A stretch of 49,558 bases of DNA, taken from NCBI GenBank assembly GCA_007131235.1, contig SLQY01000263.1, positions 1 through 49,558 of the forward strand, in the 5' to 3' direction. Below, one piece after another: positions 29,147 to 39,232 of the stretch. The notes beneath the pieces were generated by a model. That model had not been told where the DNA came from and searched no databases. It saw only the letters and a program-made list of their open reading frames with translations. The stretch is from Wenzhouxiangella sp. (GTDB lineage Bacteria; Pseudomonadota; Gammaproteobacteria; Xanthomonadales; Wenzhouxiangellaceae). The first letter of the stretch is position 1. Each line of letters opens with the position of its first letter. The translations under genes and the position numbers were made by a program.

Positions 29147-29817
29147 GAGTCGTCGGACTTGAGTCGGGCCAGCCGCTCCTGAATGCGGTTCTTGCGGGCC
29201 AGTTCTTCGAGCTCGGCGAGCTTGGACTCCTCGCTGGTGCTGGCGCCGCTGGCACCGGCAAGCCCGGTCTGGCGACTGAAGACACGGTCAAAAGCCGCCG
29301 TGGCCCGCTCGGCGCGATGGTCGGCGCCTGCAGATCCGGTGCCATCACCCTGGCCGGCACTCTGGCTGGCCTGGCGCTGAGATTGGCGGAAGCTGTCCAG
29401 GGCTTCACGCATCTCCCGCTTCTTGGCCTTGAGTGCATTGATGTAGCCTTCCAGGCGCGCTTTCTCATCGGCGAGGTCGGCGAGGCGAGATTCCAACACC
29501 GGAATCTGCGCTTCCAGGTCAATCTGGCGAGAAACCGCGGTTTCGGCCAGGTCGTCACGACCTTCCTGCATGGCCAGTCGGGCCTGGTCCGACAGCTCAT
29601 CGTGGCGCTTGTTGTCCTCGGCCAGGCGCTTGGCGGTCAGGTGACGCTGTGCTTCGACGACCCCAAGCTCCTTGCGTACCTCGGCGGTGGCGGTATCCAC
29701 TTCCCGGATGGCCTGTTCCATCACGGCCTCGGGTGCCGCGTTCTCCACCGCGTCGACCAGGGCATTGAAGCCCCCGGCGACCAGCCGTCCAACGCGCTGT
29801 TTCAAAGATTCACTCAT
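29143..29817 (-). CDS. PspA/IM30 family protein
   Basis: RVGRLVAGGFNALVDAVENAAPEAVMEQAIREVDTATAEVRKELGVVEAQRHL... DLEAQIPVLESRLADLADEKARLEGYINALKAKKREM. Confidence 0.92.
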   Translation of the reverse strand: MSESLKQRVGRLVAGGFNALVDAVENAAPEAVMEQAIREVDTATAEVRKELGVVEAQRHLTAKRLAEDNKRHDELSDQARLAMQEGRDDLAETAVSRQIDLEAQIPVLESRLADLADEKARLEGYINALKAKKREMREALDSFRQSQRQASQSAGQGDGTGSAGADHRAERATAAFDRVFSRQTGLAGASGASTSEESKLAELEELARKNRIQERLARLKSDDS

Positions 29818-29935
29818 GTCGTGCTCCTCCAGTTGAATGCCAGTATTCGTTGGGTCCCTTGCTTACGCCAGGACTGAAATCTGTTGATACGGGCCAGCTG
29901 ACACCGGTCAAGCCGCTGTCGCCTGCGAGCGGGTG

Positions 29936-30430
29936 TCAGTCATCGTCCCCCGACACGCTTTTTACCTCAAAACCGGCCCTGCTGGCCAGTGCCTTGGGTC
30001 GATAACAGCCGCGAAAGCCTCCTTGCCCAAGCTGCCGGATCGACTCGCTCAGGCTGAAGCTGCGCTCAGCCAGCCCGGATTCCAGGCGCTGAAGGCTGGC
30101 GCGCACGTCCTGCTCTGTGTCTTGACCGCGACAGGCCGACAGCGCAAAGGCGGTGATATCCGGCAACCAGGCCATGACCCGGTGAACCAGCTCGGAGCGC
30201 AGCCCATGTGCCATCTCCGCGGCGTGGATTTGACGATCAACCCGGGCAAACAGGCGACGGGCGAAATCGTGCGCCGCGGCAGGATCTTCCATCCCCTCGC
30301 GCTGGGCGCGGGCCTCATTGATCAAGGTGCGGATTTTTTCACTCAGGTTCGCCGCGCCGCTGATTTCAACCTGGCTCAGGAAAGTCAGGTCATCTTCGTC
30401 GAGCCTGAGGGTAACGGTCTGCTTGGGCAA
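29936..30430 (-). CDS. Ribbon-helix-helix-like N-terminus + ~110-aa C-terminal region; putative regulator of the pspA/flotillin operon
   Basis: MPKQTVTLRLDEDDLTFLSQVEISGAANLSEKIRTLINEARAQ fits an RHH fold (beta strand TVTLRLDEDD + two helices); TTG start; first gene of the operon. Confidence 0.7.
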   Translation of the reverse strand: MPKQTVTLRLDEDDLTFLSQVEISGAANLSEKIRTLINEARAQREGMEDPAAAHDFARRLFARVDRQIHAAEMAHGLRSELVHRVMAWLPDITAFALSACRGQDTEQDVRASLQRLESGLAERSFSLSESIRQLGQGGFRGCYRPKALASRAGFEVKSVSGDDD

Positions 30431-30460
30431 CGTCGCGGTTTCCGTGTGATGCGAAAACTG

Positions 30461-30500
30461 AGTTTAGCACAAAAAAATACAAACGCAATACGAATGTATT
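30461..30500 (-). promoter_or_regulatory. Candidate promoter/operator of the RHH-pspA-yqiJ-flotillin operon
   Basis: Minus strand: TTGCGT-16 nt-TGC-extended TAAACT (plus 30461-30488). Half-sites AATAC at 30476-30480 and 30487-30491 and inverted GTATT at 30496-30500. Confidence 0.5.
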
Positions 30501-30616
30501 AATTTGCTTTCGGCCAGTTCAGAGCACAGGATACAAACAACCTTTCGCAGGCCGGGTAGGGCTGAACAAAGTCTGAGTGACAGCGGCCGGTGGTCTTGGC
30601 AGCCGAGACGCTTGGA

Positions 30617-32260
30617 TCAGAGTCGCAGGCGTCGCCGCTGGACGTTGCCCGGCAGTGCATCGTGGCTGATCAGGATCGCGGTGCGGCCTTCCAGCCATTG
30701 ATTGATGCTGGCCATGACGGTATCGGCGCTTTGCCTGTCGAGACTGGCAGTCGGCTCGTCGAGCAGCACAATGTCAGGGTCGGTCAGAAGCAGACGGGCC
30801 AGGGCCACGCGCTGACGCTGTCCGCCGGACAGGTTGGCGCCGTCTTCGTCCAGCCAGGTCGCCAGCCCGTCGGGCAGTTCGTCGAGCAGCGTATCGAGCC
30901 CGACCGCAGTGAGTGCCGCAGCCAGCGCCTGGTCGCTGGCGCTGGACCGCGCCAGGCGCAGGTTGGTAGCCAGGCTGTCGCGCAGCAGCACGGGGCGCTG
31001 CGGTAGCCAGGCAATCTGGCTGCGCAGAAGGTCGGGATCGTGCTCGCGAAGATCACGGTTGCCCAGCAGGATTCGGCCATGATCGGGATCGAACTGGCGC
31101 ATCAGGAGCAAGGCCAGGGTTGTCTTGCCTATGCCGCTGGCCCCGGACAGCAATACCTGCTCGCCATGCTGGATCGAGAGGTTGATGCCGGCCAGCACTG
31201 GCGGCAGGTGTGCAGCGTAGCGAAAGTGGACATCCTCAAGCTCGATCGACGGTTGCTCCGGCCAGGGTGCCGGATGGCTTGGCTGCGCCAACTGGCCGGG
31301 CTGTGCTGCCAGGGCTTCGACCCGCCTGGCCGCTGCCATGCTGTGGCCAAAACGGCGCCAGGCGCCCGGGATTGCCAGCCAGGCTTCGCCCAACCCCAGC
31401 ATGGCCAGCACGATCAGGGCCACCAGCGGCGCACCGATCTGGCCTTGCTCCAGCAGGTACAGACCACCCACCAGGGCCAGCCAAAGACCGAGCCAGGTCA
31501 GCAGCAAGGCGACTGATTGACCCATTGCATCCATGTCTCCCAGGCGTTGCTGCAAGCGCCCCAGGCGCTGCGATAGCTGGCTGATGGCTTGGGCCTGGGC
31601 CTCGGTGCGATCGAATGCCCGTAGTTCGTTCATTCCTTCTAGTCCATCGGCTGCACTGGAGCGAAGTTCGGGAACGATGGCCACGGCTGCCACGCCGGGG
31701 CGCTGGCCCAGGCGAAACAGGATTGCAGCAGTCAGGGGTAGCAGCACGAACACGGGCAGCAGGATGGCCAGGCTCAGGGCGGGATGAAGCAGGGCGAACC
31801 CGGCACTGGCCAGCAAGGTCAGGAACACGGCGGCCAGGGTGGGGCCGAAAATCCCGGAAAACAGCCCGTCAAGGGCGTTGACGTCCCCGGTCAGGCGATT
31901 CAGCGTATCGCCGCGGCGCAGGGCGGCCAGCTGGGCGTCGTCAAGATTGAGCATGCGCTCAAGCAGGTGCAGGCGCAAGTCGGTCAGCAACCTCAGGGTG
32001 GCGGCGTGGGTTGCCAGTCTTTCCCCGTACCGGGACACGGTGCGGGTGATAGCGGCGAGTCGAATGCCGGCGCCCGGGGTAAAGATGTCCAGCCCGATCA
32101 GCAATCCCAGGCCGGCCAGGGCGCTGGCGGTAATGAACCACCCCGACAGCGCCATCAGCACGGTACTGGCCACCAGGGACAGCAGCATCAGGGCGAGCCC
32201 GGCCAGCAGCCAGCGCTGGTGGCGCCTGGCCAGGTGCAACAGGGTGCGCAGCGGGCTCAT
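30617..32260 (-). CDS. cydC: Thiol reductant ABC exporter subunit CydC
   Basis: ABC TM + ATPase: LSGASGIGKTTLALLLMRQF (Walker A), NLSGGQRQRVALARLLLTDPDIVLLDEPTASLD; start MSPLRTLLHLARRH at 32260; paired with cydD. Confidence 0.92.
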   Translation of the reverse strand: MSPLRTLLHLARRHQRWLLAGLALMLLSLVASTVLMALSGWFITASALAGLGLLIGLDIFTPGAGIRLAAITRTVSRYGERLATHAATLRLLTDLRLHLLERMLNLDDAQLAALRRGDTLNRLTGDVNALDGLFSGIFGPTLAAVFLTLLASAGFALLHPALSLAILLPVFVLLPLTAAILFRLGQRPGVAAVAIVPELRSSAADGLEGMNELRAFDRTEAQAQAISQLSQRLGRLQQRLGDMDAMGQSVALLLTWLGLWLALVGGLYLLEQGQIGAPLVALIVLAMLGLGEAWLAIPGAWRRFGHSMAAARRVEALAAQPGQLAQPSHPAPWPEQPSIELEDVHFRYAAHLPPVLAGINLSIQHGEQVLLSGASGIGKTTLALLLMRQFDPDHGRILLGNRDLREHDPDLLRSQIAWLPQRPVLLRDSLATNLRLARSSASDQALAAALTAVGLDTLLDELPDGLATWLDEDGANLSGGQRQRVALARLLLTDPDIVLLDEPTASLDRQSADTVMASINQWLEGRTAILISHDALPGNVQRRRLRL

Positions 32261-33957
32261 GGTCCGTGCGCCGACAAGTGACCGTCGTGCAAGCTCAGAA
32301 TGCGCCCCGCCCAACGCTGAGCCAGCGCGCTGTGACTGGCGCAGATCACGGTCATGGGACGTTGTTCCGAGACGTGCCGAATCGCGTCCCAGATCAGCGT
32401 TTCGCTAAGCTCGTCGAGGCTGGTTGTCGGTTCGTCGAGCAACAGCAGGGGGCGCGGATCCAGCAGCACGCGAGCCAGGGCCAAGCGTTGCGCCTGGCCG
32501 CCGGAAAGCCCCAGGCCCTGCTCGCCGATCCGACTGTTCAGGCCCAGGGGTAGATGCCTGGCGAACTCGTCGACGCCGGCCAGTTCGGCGACTTTCTGAA
32601 TCTCGGCTGCACTGGCGTCGGTCTTGCCGATGGCAATGTTGCTGGCCAGCGTGCCGGCAAAAAGCACCGGCCGCTGGCCGAGCCAGCTGCGCGACCTGGC
32701 CAGGCTTTGTTGATCCAGTCTGCCAAGGTCGATCCCGGCATAGGTAATGTTTCCCGCGCTTGGCGAGATGAAGCCGGCCAGCGCGCTGATCAACGTGGAT
32801 TTGCCGCACCCACTTGGCCCGTTGATCAGCAGATGCTCGCCGGCATCGACCCGCAGATCGAGATCTTCCAGGATGCGCTGGCGACCGGGCCAGGCGTGAC
32901 TCAGCCGGGAGGCTTCGACCGGGTAGCTGCGATCCGGCATTCGGGGCGGCCGTCCGGCTGGCACGGGACGGGCCGGGGGCAGGTCGAGCAGGGCCCGAAT
33001 ATCAGTAGCAGCTGCCAGCGCGTCGGCGCGATCATGCCAGTGTTGTGCGAGCTGGCGCAGCGGATTGAAGAACTCCGGAGCCAGCAGGAGAACGAACAGT
33101 CCGCTGGCCAGGGTCAGCTTGTCGGCGGGGCCGAAAGTGATGAAGCCAAGCAGGCCCAGGCCAATGTAGATGGCCAGCGAGGCAATGGCCACCGCCGCGA
33201 AGAATTCCAGCACGGCCGATGACAGGAACGCCAGGCGAAGCACGCGCATGGTGCGGTCGCGAAACTCCTCGCTGTAAGCGCGCAGCCGTTTCAACTCGGC
33301 CGGGCCGGCACCGAGGCGGCGAATCTGGGCCAGTGCGCGCAGGCGGTCGTGGAAGAGGCCGGACAGTCGTCCCAGGGCTTGTTGCTGGCGTTGGCTGGCC
33401 TGTTCCGCGCCCCAGCCGACCAGAATCATGAAAATCGGGATCAGCGGTGCGGCCAGGGCCAGCAGCAGACCTGCCAGCCAGTCCACGGTCGTCACGGCAA
33501 CCAGGATCAAGGCCGGGATGAGCGCCGCGGCGACGGCCTGGGGTCGATAGCGTGCAAAGTAGGGGTCCAGTGCTTCCACCTGGTCGACCAGGCTGGACAG
33601 TAGATGACCGCTGTCCTGCTTGTGCTGCGGTCCCGCCAGGCATAGCACCCGGAACAGCCTGACCCGGAGCTCGGTCCGGACCAGGCGCGAGGCGCGCGCA
33701 GCGATCATGCCGCGCAGCGCCGCGGCCGCGGCCCGCAGACCCATCGTTGCCAGCAACCATGCCAGCGGTATCCACAGGGTCGCCAGCGGCCGGAGATCGA
33801 CCACCGCAGCGTGAAAGATCCATGCCAGCAAGCCCGCCTGGGCCAGCAGGCAGATGGCTTCGAGCAGGGCAACGCCGAAGCTCGCGCGTCCGATCCAGGC
33901 CGGGACGAGGCTTTCCAGCCAGCGTCGCGGGCTGCTGGCCTGGGCCTCAGTGGCCAG
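32257..33957 (-). CDS. cydD: Thiol reductant ABC exporter subunit CydD (N-terminus extended to a candidate CTG start; ORF track begins at TTG 33831)
   Basis: INGPSGCGKSTLISALAGFISP, LSGGQAQRLALARVLLDPRPLLLLDEPTTSLD. In-frame upstream codons encode TEAQASSPRRWLESLVPAWIGRASFGVALLEAICLLAQAGLLAWIFHAAV, matching the expected CydD N-terminal region. Confidence 0.88.
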   Translation of the reverse strand: MATEAQASSPRRWLESLVPAWIGRASFGVALLEAICLLAQAGLLAWIFHAAVVDLRPLATLWIPLAWLLATMGLRAAAAALRGMIAARASRLVRTELRVRLFRVLCLAGPQHKQDSGHLLSSLVDQVEALDPYFARYRPQAVAAALIPALILVAVTTVDWLAGLLLALAAPLIPIFMILVGWGAEQASQRQQQALGRLSGLFHDRLRALAQIRRLGAGPAELKRLRAYSEEFRDRTMRVLRLAFLSSAVLEFFAAVAIASLAIYIGLGLLGFITFGPADKLTLASGLFVLLLAPEFFNPLRQLAQHWHDRADALAAATDIRALLDLPPARPVPAGRPPRMPDRSYPVEASRLSHAWPGRQRILEDLDLRVDAGEHLLINGPSGCGKSTLISALAGFISPSAGNITYAGIDLGRLDQQSLARSRSWLGQRPVLFAGTLASNIAIGKTDASAAEIQKVAELAGVDEFARHLPLGLNSRIGEQGLGLSGGQAQRLALARVLLDPRPLLLLDEPTTSLDELSETLIWDAIRHVSEQRPMTVICASHSALAQRWAGRILSLHDGHLSAHGP

Positions 33958-34954
33958 CGTAGCCCTCGCCGGACTTTACCTTGCCGCGGAAGACCCAGTA
34001 CGTCCAGGCCGTGTAGCCAAGGATGATGGGGATCAGGAACAAGACCCCGATCAGCAGGAACAGCTGGCTGCCAGGATCGGAAGCAGCGTCCCAGAAGGTA
34101 TGGTCCGGGGGCACGGCGTATGGCCACTGGGTGATCAGCAAGCCAAGGTAGAACAGCGCGAAAAGCAGCATGGAGCCAATGAATGGTGCGGCTTCGGCAC
34201 GCATGCGGATACGCCAGAACACCCAGGCAGCCGAGGCCAGAGTCAAGGCTGGAAACAGCCACAGCCAGCTGAGATTTTCAAACCAGCGCGTCATGACTCG
34301 TTCGTGGGCAAGTGGTGTCCACAGGCTGACGACAAGAAAGAACCCAATGACTGCGGCCAGCAGCCACGGTGCCAGGCGAAACGCCCACTCCTGGGTTCGG
34401 CCCTCGGTTTTCAGAATGGTCCAGGTAACACCGAGCAAGGCATAGCCGGCGACCACCCCCAGCCCGGTCATGACGGTAAACGGTGTCAGCCAGTCAAAAG
34501 CGCCGCCAACGTAGCTGAAGCCATCGGTTTCAAAACCCTGGATGTAGGCACCGACGACCGCGCCCTGGGCGAACGAGGCGACTGTGGAACCACCGAAAAA
34601 GGCGCGGTCCCACCAGTATTTGCGGGCCTGGGCCTTGAACCTGAATTCAAAGGCGACACCGCGAAAGATCAGCCCGGCCAGCAGCAGGAACACGCCGATG
34701 TAGAGGGCGGGCAGGAATACCGCGTAAATCAGCGGGAAAGCCGCCAGCAGGCCGGCACCGCCCAGGATCAGCCAGGTTTCGTTGCCGTCCCAGACCGGTG
34801 CGACCGAAGTCATCATTTCGTCGCGCGCCTCGTCGCTCGGGGCAAATGGAAACAGAATGCCCACGCCCAGATCGAAGCCGTCCATCAGCACGTACATGAA
34901 AATGCCGATGCCGATGATGACCACCCATATCAAGGTCAGATCGATCAGTTCCAT
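33947..34954 (-). CDS. cydB: Cytochrome bd-type ubiquinol oxidase subunit II
   Basis: LTLIWVVIIGIGIFMYVLMDGFDLGVGILFPFA, DGNETWLILGGAGLLAAFPLIYAVFLPALYIG. Confidence 0.95.
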   Translation of the reverse strand: MELIDLTLIWVVIIGIGIFMYVLMDGFDLGVGILFPFAPSDEARDEMMTSVAPVWDGNETWLILGGAGLLAAFPLIYAVFLPALYIGVFLLLAGLIFRGVAFEFRFKAQARKYWWDRAFFGGSTVASFAQGAVVGAYIQGFETDGFSYVGGAFDWLTPFTVMTGLGVVAGYALLGVTWTILKTEGRTQEWAFRLAPWLLAAVIGFFLVVSLWTPLAHERVMTRWFENLSWLWLFPALTLASAAWVFWRIRMRAEAAPFIGSMLLFALFYLGLLITQWPYAVPPDHTFWDAASDPGSQLFLLIGVLFLIPIILGYTAWTYWVFRGKVKSGEGYAGH

Positions 34955-34957
34955 GCC

Positions 34958-36367
34958 TCAGCTCCTGCCTGCTTGCGCGGCTTGCTCGACCTTGAACGGG
35001 ACCGCCGACCAGGGTCGCTTCGGTCGCGCCGTCTTGTCTTCCGGTGCATCATCGAGCGGATCGGGTCCGGCCTGGATGACTCGGCGCAGGTAGATCACGC
35101 CGGCTGTAAAGACGATCGCGTAAACGCTGATATATCCGATCAGGGTAAACAATGCCATCCAGCCGGTGATCGAAGGTGTAACTCCTTCGGAGATGCGCAG
35201 GACACCCTGGATGATCCAGGGTTGGCGACCAACTTCGGTTACGAACCAGCCGGCAAGCACGGCGACAAAGGGCAGTGGAATCATCCAGGTCAGCAGCCTG
35301 AGCAGACGGGGGGAGTCGTACAGGCGGCCTCGCCACAGCTGCCAGGCCGAGGCCAGGGAAACAGCGATGAACAGCAAGCCCAGACCAACCATGATGCGGA
35401 AGCTCCAGAACACGACGCCCACCGGTGGCCGGTCTTCCGGTGCGACCTCCAGCAATCCGGGCACCTCGCCATCGAGGCTGTGGGTCAGCACCAGGCTGGC
35501 CAGCCCGGGGATGGCGACTTGGAAATGGTTGGTTTCGTTGGCGGCATCGGGAATGGCGAAAAGAATCAGCGGCGTCCGCGACCTGGTCTCCCAGGCGCCT
35601 TCCATGGCCGCCACTTTCATCGGCTGATGTTCGAAGGTATTGAGCCCGTGCATGTCGCCGACAACCAGCTGCAGGGGGGTGGCGATTGCGAGCATGACCA
35701 CGCACATGGCCAGTGCCTTGCGACTGGTGTTCGGGTTGCGCCCCTTGAGCAGGTACCAGGCGCTGACGCCGGCGACCACGAAGCCGCCGGTGATGAACGA
35801 GGCCAGGGCCATGTGGCCGAAGCGGTACGGCATCGATGGATTGAAGATGGCCTGGGTCCACGAGGTCATCTGGACGATGCCATCCTGGAACTCCACGCCG
35901 GCCGGCGTGTGCATCCAGCTGTTGGCCGACAGGATCCAGAATGAAGAGATGAACGTGCCTATCGCTACCATGCAGGCGGCAAACAGGTGAACGCCGCGCG
36001 GCACCTTGTCGCGACCAAACAGCAGCACCCCGAGGAAGGTGGCCTCGAGGAAGAACGCGGTTACGACCTCGTAGCTGAGGATGGGGCCAAGGAAATTGGC
36101 TGCCGAGTAGGAAAAAACGCTCCAGTTCGTGCCGAACTGGAATGCCATGACGATGCCTGACACCACGCCCATGCCAAAGACGATGGCAAAGACCTTGATC
36201 CAGAACTTTGAGAGCTTCTCGTAGACCGGGTTGTCTGTCTTGTAGTGCAGGGCTTCCAGCAGCGCAATGTAAGACGCCAGGCCGATGGTAAAGACCGGAA
36301 AGATGGCGTGGAAAGACACGACGAAAGCGAACTGGATACGTGATAGCAGCAGCGGGTCGAGATCCAT
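34958..36367 (-). CDS. cydA: Cytochrome bd-type ubiquinol oxidase subunit I
   Basis: LDPLLLSRIQFAFVVSFHAIFPVFTIGLASYIALLEAL, GRQPWIIQGVLRISEGVTP, FWSFRIMVGLGLLF. Confidence 0.96.
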   Translation of the reverse strand: MDLDPLLLSRIQFAFVVSFHAIFPVFTIGLASYIALLEALHYKTDNPVYEKLSKFWIKVFAIVFGMGVVSGIVMAFQFGTNWSVFSYSAANFLGPILSYEVVTAFFLEATFLGVLLFGRDKVPRGVHLFAACMVAIGTFISSFWILSANSWMHTPAGVEFQDGIVQMTSWTQAIFNPSMPYRFGHMALASFITGGFVVAGVSAWYLLKGRNPNTSRKALAMCVVMLAIATPLQLVVGDMHGLNTFEHQPMKVAAMEGAWETRSRTPLILFAIPDAANETNHFQVAIPGLASLVLTHSLDGEVPGLLEVAPEDRPPVGVVFWSFRIMVGLGLLFIAVSLASAWQLWRGRLYDSPRLLRLLTWMIPLPFVAVLAGWFVTEVGRQPWIIQGVLRISEGVTPSITGWMALFTLIGYISVYAIVFTAGVIYLRRVIQAGPDPLDDAPEDKTARPKRPWSAVPFKVEQAAQAGRS

Positions 36368-36400
36368 GGGAAAAACCCTTCAGAGGTAAGCCACTGAAAC

Positions 36401-36406
36401 ATTATA
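36401..36406 (-). promoter_or_regulatory. Candidate -10 element (TATAAT) upstream of cydA
   Basis: Minus-strand GATAGTTATAATGTTTC ~35 nt upstream of the cydA ATG; no strong -35 recognised. Confidence 0.35.
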
Positions 36407-36440
36407 ACTATCTAATGTGAAGCTGGTGACGTCTCCCAAG

Positions 36441-36851
36441 TCAGTCAAGAAAGGTCAGGCGGATGTTGCGCCGATGGGGTCGATAACGATGTTCCCACAG
36501 GTAGATTGCCTGCCAGGTGCCAAGGGCGAGACGACCTGAACTCACCGGCACGCTGAGGCTGGTCTGAGTCAGGGCAGTGCGCACATGTGCAGCCATGTCA
36601 TCGGCACCTTCGGCGCGATGGCGGAAGCGTGCATCGCCGTCTTCAACCAGGCCGGAAAAGAAGGTTTCCAGGTCACGCAGCACGTCCGGATCGGCATTTT
36701 CGTTGACCAGCAGCGAGGCCGAGGTGTGCTGTATGAACAGGTGGCACAAGCCATTGACAAGCTGTGACTGGGAAAGCCTTTCGGCGACCTGCCCGGTGAT
36801 GTCGATCAGGCCACGCCCGCTGGTCTGAATGGTCAGGGTGTCCTGTTTCAT
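36441..36851 (-). CDS. YjbQ family protein (UPF0047, secondary thiamine-phosphate synthase-like)
   Basis: [65 protein letters not shown]. Confidence 0.92.
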   Translation of the reverse strand: MKQDTLTIQTSGRGLIDITGQVAERLSQSQLVNGLCHLFIQHTSASLLVNENADPDVLRDLETFFSGLVEDGDARFRHRAEGADDMAAHVRTALTQTSLSVPVSSGRLALGTWQAIYLWEHRYRPHRRNIRLTFLD

Positions 36852-37930
36852 CGGCTCATTTCGGCAAGCAGTTCGGCCTGGTGGGCCTCGAGCAAGGGTT
36901 CCAATACCGGGTCGAGCTCACCGGCGATGATGTGGTCAAGGTCGTACAAGGTCAAGCCGATGCGATGATCGGTCACCCTGCCCTGGGGGAAGTTGTAAGT
37001 GCGGATTCGCTCGGAGCGGTCGCCAGAGCCTACCTGGAGCTTGCGATCGGCGGCGCGCTTGCTGCGTTGCTGCTCGCGCTCGGCCTCCAGCAACCTGGCG
37101 CTGAGCAGGCTCATGGCCCGGGCCTTGTTCTTGTGTTGCGAGCGCTCGTCCTGGCATTCAACCACGATGCCTGAGGGCAGGTGGGTGATGCGAATGGCCG
37201 AATCGGTGGTATTGACGTGCTGGCCCCCGGCTCCCGAGGAACGGTAGGTGTCAATGCGAAGGTCCGCGGGATTGATGTCAACCTCATCGACGGTCTCGAT
37301 CTCGGGCAGGATGGCAACCGTGCAGGCCGAGGTATGGATACGCCCCTGTGACTCGGTGGCTGGAATGCGTTGAACGCGATGGGCCCCGGATTCGAATTTC
37401 AGGCGCGAGTAGGCTCCGCGCCCGATCAGCCGGGCGATGACCTCCCGGAATCCCCCCGCTTCGCTTTCGTGGGCCGACATGATTTCAACCTGCCAGCCGC
37501 GCCGTTCGGCATACCGACTGTACATCCGCAGCAGGTCTCCAGCAAACAGGGCCGCTTCCTGGCCGCCGGTGCCGGCGCGAATCTCGAGGAAGATACTGCG
37601 TTCGTCGTTGGGGTCCTTGGGCAGCAGCATGCGCTGCAACTCCAGGGCAAGACGGGTAAGTTCATCGTTGAGCCCGGCGATTTCCTCCTCGATCATGGCG
37701 CGCATCTCGGCATCGTCCTGGGACCCGAGCTCATGGGCGTCATCGCGGGACTGCTCGGCCGCCTGGTAAGCGTTCCAGATGCGAATAATGGGTTCGAGGT
37801 CGCCGTACTCTCTCGACATCGACTGAAAGCGCTCCCTGTGACCGATCACCTCGGGATCGGCGAGAAGCCGGGATAGCTCCTCGAATCGTTCCTCGACCTG
37901 GGTCAGTCTTTGTCGAATTCCAGGATTCAT
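36848..37930 (-). CDS. prfA: Peptide chain release factor 1
   Basis: [44 protein letters not shown] (GGQ), [18 protein letters not shown]. Confidence 0.97.
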   Translation of the reverse strand: MNPGIRQRLTQVEERFEELSRLLADPEVIGHRERFQSMSREYGDLEPIIRIWNAYQAAEQSRDDAHELGSQDDAEMRAMIEEEIAGLNDELTRLALELQRMLLPKDPNDERSIFLEIRAGTGGQEAALFAGDLLRMYSRYAERRGWQVEIMSAHESEAGGFREVIARLIGRGAYSRLKFESGAHRVQRIPATESQGRIHTSACTVAILPEIETVDEVDINPADLRIDTYRSSGAGGQHVNTTDSAIRITHLPSGIVVECQDERSQHKNKARAMSLLSARLLEAEREQQRSKRAADRKLQVGSGDRSERIRTYNFPQGRVTDHRIGLTLYDLDHIIAGELDPVLEPLLEAHQAELLAEMSR

Positions 37931-39183
37931 CCTTCGTCTTCCAGAAAGTAGTAGCGAGCCGCTTCGAGCAAGGCTTCATCGGCGCTCTCGGCGGCCTGGC
38001 GCAGGCGAATGCTGGGGCCGTGCAAGAGCCGATTGACCAGCCGATGACTCATGCGCTGGATGACATCGTCCGGATCATGGCCAGCCTCGAGTTGGGCCCG
38101 GGCCTGGGCCAGCAAGGCATCGCGCTCGGCCTGGGCCCGACGCCTCAGTACGCGCAGGGTGGTGGTGGTGTCCTGCAGGCGCAGCCAACGTTCGAAGGAC
38201 TGCACTTCGGACTCGATGATATCAATGGCATGCTTGAGCGCGTCAGCCCGCTTCTGCTGATTGGTTTCGATGATCGAATGCAGATCGTCGATGGTATAGA
38301 GAAACAGGTCATCAAGCGAGCCGGCATCGGCGGCGATGTTTCTCGGTACCGAAAGATCCACGGCGAACATGGGACGTCTGCGTCGTTGCAATAGCGCGGT
38401 CTTGAACATCGCCTGGTCGAGGATGGGCTTGGGGCTGGCCGTGCAGGCAATGACCAGGTCATGCCGGGGAAGCAGTGAGCTGATTTCCTCGAGGCCATGG
38501 CCGCTTGCCTGGAAGCGCGCAGCCAGCGCCCGCGCGCGATCCGGGTTGCGATTGGCGATGCTGATACCGCCGAGGCCGGCTTCGCTGAAGTGCACCGCGC
38601 AGTCCTCGATCATTTCGCCTGCACCGATCAGCAGGGCGTGCAGGCTTCCCAGCGATCCGAAAATCTGACGGGCCAGGCGCAAGGCGGCAAAGGGCAGGGT
38701 GACCGGGTCGCGTCCAATGCCGGTCTGCGAGCGGACCCGCTTGGCGCCGGCAAAAGCATGCTGGAACATCCGATCAAGCCTGCTGTCCAGCACTTGCTGG
38801 TCATGCGCGCTCTGCCAGGCCTGCTTGACCTGTCCGGCAACCTGGGGCTCGCCGATGATCATCGAGTCAGCACCGGAAATGACCTTGATCAGGTGAAACA
38901 TGCAGGCCGACTGCTCAAGCTGGTACAAATGCTCGCGAAACTGGCCGGGGGGCAGTCCATGCCAGGCATGCAACCACTCGGATGCAGCCCGCATGATAGG
39001 CTGTCGTCCGGACAAATACAGCTCGGTTCGATTGCAAGTGCTGACAATGGCACAGCCCTCGATGCCGGGTACGGCAGCGAGGCTCGACAGGGCCTCGGGT
39101 ACTGAATCAGCCGTAAACGCCAGGCGCTCCCGAATCGTGATCGGGGCGGTCTGATGGCTGATTCCCAAGGCGAAAAGTGACAT
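37927..39183 (-). CDS. hemA: Glutamyl-tRNA reductase
   Basis: [68 protein letters not shown]. Confidence 0.97.
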   Translation of the reverse strand: MSLFALGISHQTAPITIRERLAFTADSVPEALSSLAAVPGIEGCAIVSTCNRTELYLSGRQPIMRAASEWLHAWHGLPPGQFREHLYQLEQSACMFHLIKVISGADSMIIGEPQVAGQVKQAWQSAHDQQVLDSRLDRMFQHAFAGAKRVRSQTGIGRDPVTLPFAALRLARQIFGSLGSLHALLIGAGEMIEDCAVHFSEAGLGGISIANRNPDRARALAARFQASGHGLEEISSLLPRHDLVIACTASPKPILDQAMFKTALLQRRRRPMFAVDLSVPRNIAADAGSLDDLFLYTIDDLHSIIETNQQKRADALKHAIDIIESEVQSFERWLRLQDTTTTLRVLRRRAQAERDALLAQARAQLEAGHDPDDVIQRMSHRLVNRLLHGPSIRLRQAAESADEALLEAARYYFLEDEG

Positions 39184-39232
39184 GCAGGACAAATTTAAGG
39201 ACAAACTCCCCATTTTCGTATGCGCTGCTCAT

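Noticed and set aside
33854-35944. 696-aa plus-strand ORF
   Set aside because: Lies wholly antisense to cydD/cydB/cydA; composition (Gln/Gly/Asp-rich, no motifs) is typical of a high-GC shadow ORF.
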